DNA from: Saururus chinensis
Taxonomy: Eukaryota; Streptophyta; Magnoliopsida; Piperales; Saururaceae
NCBI GenBank assembly: GCA_035235625.1
Contig: CP141148.1
Span: forward strand, 35,217,057-35,281,056
Length of the DNA: 64,000 nt
Direction: 5' to 3'
A model generated the notes under the pieces. That model was not told the DNA's origin. It did not search any database and worked only from the letters and a program-made list of their open reading frames with translations. Positions 60,129 to 64,000 of the stretch are shown piece by piece (positions within the stretch are counted from its first letter, which is position 1; each line of letters starts with the position of its first letter). Both the position numbers and the translations under genes were made by a program.

Positions 60129-61955
60129 ATGGCCGAGCAAAGTAATGAGCTCACGGTGATGGAAGGGGAGAAGAGTGTCGTGGAGAGAGAGTACAGGAAA
60201 GGCAACTGGACACTCCATGAGACACTCGTGCTCATCGCAGCAAAGAAGATGGATGATGAGAGGAGGATGAATAAGGGGAGTACCGAGAGGGATCAGGCAA
60301 AGAACAAGCCTACAGAGCAGAGGTGGAAATGGGTGGAGGACTACTGTTGGAGGAATGGGTGCATGAGGAGCCAGAACCAGTGCAATGACCGGTGGGACAA
60401 CCTCATGAGGGACTACAAGAAGGTGAGGGACTATGAGAGGAAGGCTGTGGATGGAGGGGGGGCCTCCTACTGGAAGCTGGAGAGGCATGAGAGGAAGGAC
60501 AGGAATTTGCCTTCAAATCTCTTGCCTCAGATATATGAGGCCCTGGTAGAGGTGGTGGAGAGGAGGGACACTCAGAAAGTGCACAAGGGTCTGGTAGAGA
60601 CATCAACCAGTGGCAACCCTCAGTCATCTTCATTCACGGCTCCTGTTCTGCAACCCCACAAGAGCGATTCTAGCCTCCTCCGGCCACCACTTCTCTTGCT
60701 TGGACCTGTTCAGCCTCCCCCCGCATTGCCTACATTAGGTAATTTTTGTCCCTTCCCATACATTGAACATATACATACAGTTTCTTCTTTTATTTAACAG
60801 TTTTCTTGAACATGTTACAAGATTGAAAATGTGCAACTTCAATGAATTGGATGATCTCTCTGATCAATGAGACAGTATCTAGTTAGTAACGAGTTGTTGC
60901 ATAAATATGACTCCACTTGACTTGTACGTGTTCTGGACTGAATAATCCTTGTTGATGTCGACATGTATATCCATATTAAATTCCTGAATAATATGCTTCT
61001 TTATTGTTTGGATGATATCGTAGTCTCTTCTCCTCGATGAAGCAAAGCATCTTTCATGGTCCAAGAGTTGCCCAAAAGAGAGACAGAAAAATAAAGTTCA
61101 CAGTGGATTAAGGTTACTGATTTTGCATGCCATGATCCATAGTTCATGACCATATATTGCACTGCTTTCAAGCTTTTCCTTTCCTATATTTCCCCACATT
61201 TTTATTTGTAACGGCAAGTAAGACACTGCTCCTGATTCTCCAAATCCATGAGATGATAGGTAGCTTGTTTCGTTTTGCTGCCTCTTGCCCTGTTGGTCAT
61301 GGGCTGAGCTGTTCGACTTCTACCTCTCAATGGTTTTGGTTCTTCCTTCCGCAGTCTTTTTCAGTTCTGGGTACTCCATCTTACTGTTTGTTCTTTTTTA
61401 ATGGCAAGAACTTTTACTTTGCTCACCCACTGCCTCTTCTCACTTTAAAATCTGTTCACTTCTCGGGAGAAGTGACAGTTGACTGAGTTTTCAGTTCTCT
61501 CTAGGTGGAGCTGGTTCTGGTGCCATTTGTTTTTTTCCCTCTCTTATTGTCTTGCATTCTGTCTGCTGCTTGTTAGTATTGATTGTGTTTGATTCCATTT
61601 TTTATGAGGGAGATGTGTTGATAGCTCAGATTCTGATGCGAGCGAGTATTCAAACTCACCCACCAAGAGGAGAAGGAAAGGGGAGGCTAGCAGCAGCTCC
61701 AACACTGCATTCGAGCTTGGCTCTGCAATCTCCAAGGGTGCCTCCATCATTGAGAAGGCCCTTCTCGAGTGTGAGGAGAAGGAAGAGAAGAGGCATAAAA
61801 ACCTCGTAGACATAGAAGAGAGAAGGCTCAAGATCGAAGAGGCAAAGGCCGAGAGCAGCCTGCAGGCCATCCATGGCCTCACTGATGCCATTAACCAGCT
61901 CGCCAACTCAATCTTTGCTTTGGTTTCCGATAGGAATCAGACAGACCCAAAATGA
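60129..61955 (+). CDS. Trihelix transcription factor, SH4/ASR3-like clade
   Basis: Two exons, 60129-60738 and 61630-61955, joined in phase 1 (TTAG/GTAATT donor, GCTCAG acceptor) to 311 aa. The trihelix DNA-binding domain spans about residues 22-120: RKGNWTLHETLVLIAAKKMDDE, QRWKWVEDYCW, RSQNQCNDRWDNLMRDYKKV, then SYWKLERHERKDRNLP. The regularly spaced tryptophans (W27, W66/W68, W89) are the hallmark. A Pro/Ser-rich linker follows, then in exon 2 a basic cluster KRRRK at 216-220 (likely nuclear signal), a Ser run, and a charged helical C-terminus (IIEKALLECEEKEEKRHKN, then IEERRLKIEEAKAE) that is probably a dimerising coiled coil. Family members bind GT elements and often repress; the target is not known here. 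The 891-bp intron has no other exon that I can see. Family assignment is firm, clade assignment by motif resemblance. Confidence 0.92.
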
Positions 61956-63647
61956 GAAAGAAGAGATCACAAGGGACATTGGTCCGGATGCTATTTTGGT
62001 ATACATGCTATTTTCTCCCTTATTTGATGGGAGCATTTTCATTAATTATTTGTAATTACCCCCCGCTTATCCAATATAATTAAATCATTACTACCATGAT
62101 TAGCACATTAATTATATATTAGAAGCATTATTTTTTCCATATAGTGATATTCCTACAATAAACACATCCAACAAAAACTCCTACATTAATTTTGGCCCTT
62201 CTGCTGGAGTGTATATTAGCATTTTTTATGTTCCTAGCTCACTATGATTTTTTATGTTCCTAGCTCACTATGTTCCTAGAATATTGCACACGTTAATACA
62301 CATTAACGCAAGTGATACTTGTGTTAACATGCTCTAGCCAATAGATCTTCAGAATGAACATTCCATATGCAATCCTTAAATTTAGCTCATTATCATAATA
62401 TAATAATAAAAAATGCTTCCCTACAAGATGTAAGCGAGCTTTTAGAGTACTATATCTACCGCCTATCACATAGAGTGCAATGAGCCCACTAATACGCTTG
62501 GCTCATTGTTAGAAAATCGAGATAATCCTATTGTCAACCAATAGAGTGAAGGTTTTGAACTCAAAACTTATTATAAGCGTAGTTGGAAGGACTTGTTCAA
62601 ATTCTTATGCACGCATCAATCTGTTCCAATAACCTATCCTTAATTAAGTCCTTTCTAGCAGCCTGATCAGTTGCCTTAATTTGTGACAATATTGGAAATA
62701 ATAGGCTTTGGAAGTGTTAAGTATTATGCATTTACATGCGATCATTAATAATCACCACTCATTCTGTCCCAAGAAAACCAGTTTTACTACTATGTAAATG
62801 TGATTTACTAATTTTGATGTGTAAATAAACGTCAAACATGGTTTATTATGGCTAATACACCTTTTGCTTATCAAGCCTGTGTTCCTACTTCCTACCTCCA
62901 GCCAATGATGAAATGCAGCAATATCTGAAACATTAAACCAGTGAGTTAGAAGAGAAGCTATTTTGGAGCATGTGTGTGATAAATAATGTTGGCGAAGATA
63001 ATTTTTACATGCTAGTAAATGACAAAGTGGCAGAGGCAGTTTGAGCTGTCTCACTGTCCAGTGAGTAATGGGCCCATGCTAGGCCAATTAGTGGGTGCAA
63101 CGCGTGGCAGTCAAGAGGCCAGTCAAAGGCCCATTAATTCTTGGACAATGTATGGAATTATATTCGTACAGCTGCATGATTGGATCGGAGTCTGGACTCT
63201 GGTCTGTGGAGGGCGACTGAGCAGCTACTCAGTTGTTCAGTACTACTACATCTTCACCCTTGAATACCTGTGGAAGATGGTGCTATAATGGAGGTGAATA
63301 TGCCTGTACAGCACTTTACCAGATTTATAATATAATAAATAAATAAGAAGTTTGACATCTCCTAATTTATCCAGCGTATCCTATTTTTATATCCACCAGC
63401 TAGCTCTCTCTCTGTATATATATATTAAATATCTACTAGCCGATATATACATATAATAAATATTTACCGATTATATTAAAACTAAAAATTAGCTTTGATT
63501 AAGATCCTATTCTTGTCAACATTCATGTATGCAAATGCTTCCATTAGAGAGTCAGTCATGATCTTTATTTTATGTACTTTCTTAATAACCTAGAGCCTTG
63601 TTATGATTGATTATTTCTTATTCCTATCCCATTTGTGACCAAATTAT
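61956..63647. other. No supported gene; 3' side of the trihelix gene
   Basis: The trihelix 3' untranslated region should occupy the first few hundred bases. A direct repeat of TTTTTATGTTCCTAGCTCAC occurs twice at 62222-62275. Frames at 62752-63054 (minus) and 63019-63288 (plus) have no domain. Confidence 0.4.
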
Positions 63648-63746
63648 TACTCCCTTCCAGCAATAAGTGTCTAGATTAGAAAATAAATGTAATCAGTTTA
63701 TTTTGATTTCTTAATCTATACACTAGTTATGTGACCGAGGGAGTGT
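63648..63746. mobile_element. Short Stowaway-like MITE
   Basis: Left TACTCCCTTCCAGCAATAAG and right end (complement TACACTCCCTCGGTCACATA) pair as a hairpin of about 100 bp. Confidence 0.65.
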
Positions 63747-64000
63747 AAAAACTTTAATTGCACGTCCCTTCTAGTTCTAGTGCAATCAGGTTTCATACTT
63801 AGGGAATCGAAGTAATAAGAAAGCAAATGTCCTAAAACTTTGGTATTATTATATCATTGATGATTCGGAGATCCATATACAATCACTAACTTCCTTCACA
63901 AAAGGACATTAATGCTCTCTTACTTTGTGTTTTATGCTATATCAATGTTAAAAAGTATTGCAAGGGAAGTGAATAAGAACTTTGCACACTCCCTGTGCCA

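Noticed and set aside
60117..60633. Minus-strand frames of 76-123 aa opposite the trihelix gene
   Set aside because: Shadows of the trihelix coding exon.

Overview
The window is nuclear DNA of a flowering plant. It is AT-rich, with intron-bearing genes that use GT..AG splice sites, large gene-poor stretches full of transposon debris, miniature inverted-repeat elements (MITEs) of the CTCCCTCCGT type, and long (TA)n and (GA)n microsatellites. The genes belong to land-plant families: a NAC factor, a PLS-class PPR protein and an SH4/ASR3-type trihelix factor. I cannot name the species. Five protein-coding genes could be built exon by exon. Each joins in frame and gives a complete protein.

Layout. 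Positions 1-14,700 hold repeats: a gene-free stretch, then three diverged copies of one large interspersed repeat (about 2.16-4.71 kb, 4.72-9.1 kb, and inverted at about 9.96-12.44 kb). Each copy carries its own short tandem arrays. A LINE fragment and small MITEs follow. A JUNGBRUNNEN1-like NAC gene (14,790-17,015, minus, 3 exons) has a pure (GA)n tract directly in front of its start codon. Positions 17.2-23.9 kb hold MITEs, a GC-rich tandem repeat and a hairpin element between two (TA)n tracts.

A TIM14/Pam18 J-protein gene (23,958-25,183, minus) has a start codon that is the last codon of its exon. A PH-domain plus coiled-coil protein gene (27,343-37,466, minus, 10 exons, 461 aa) follows. 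Its 5.2-kb second intron contains a complete intronless PPR gene (34,048-35,613) on the same strand.

Positions 37.5-60.1 kb contain no gene I can support. They hold foldback elements, a 4.18-kb non-autonomous PIF/Harbinger-like element with TTA target duplications, a 521-bp relative of it, and a GC-rich island at 55.5-56.0 kb. The last gene is a trihelix transcription factor (60,129-61,955, plus, 2 exons, 311 aa), preceded by a 6-codon upstream ORF whose stop touches the main ATG.

The genes do not form a pathway. Two are nuclear transcription factors, TIM14 acts in mitochondrial protein import, the PPR protein is probably organellar, and the PH protein is probably membrane- or cytoskeleton-associated. 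I see no convincing new biological system. The most notable structures are the nested PPR gene, the start-codon exon of TIM14, the microsatellite/upstream-ATG arrangement at the NAC start, and the hairpin element between (TA)n tracts.
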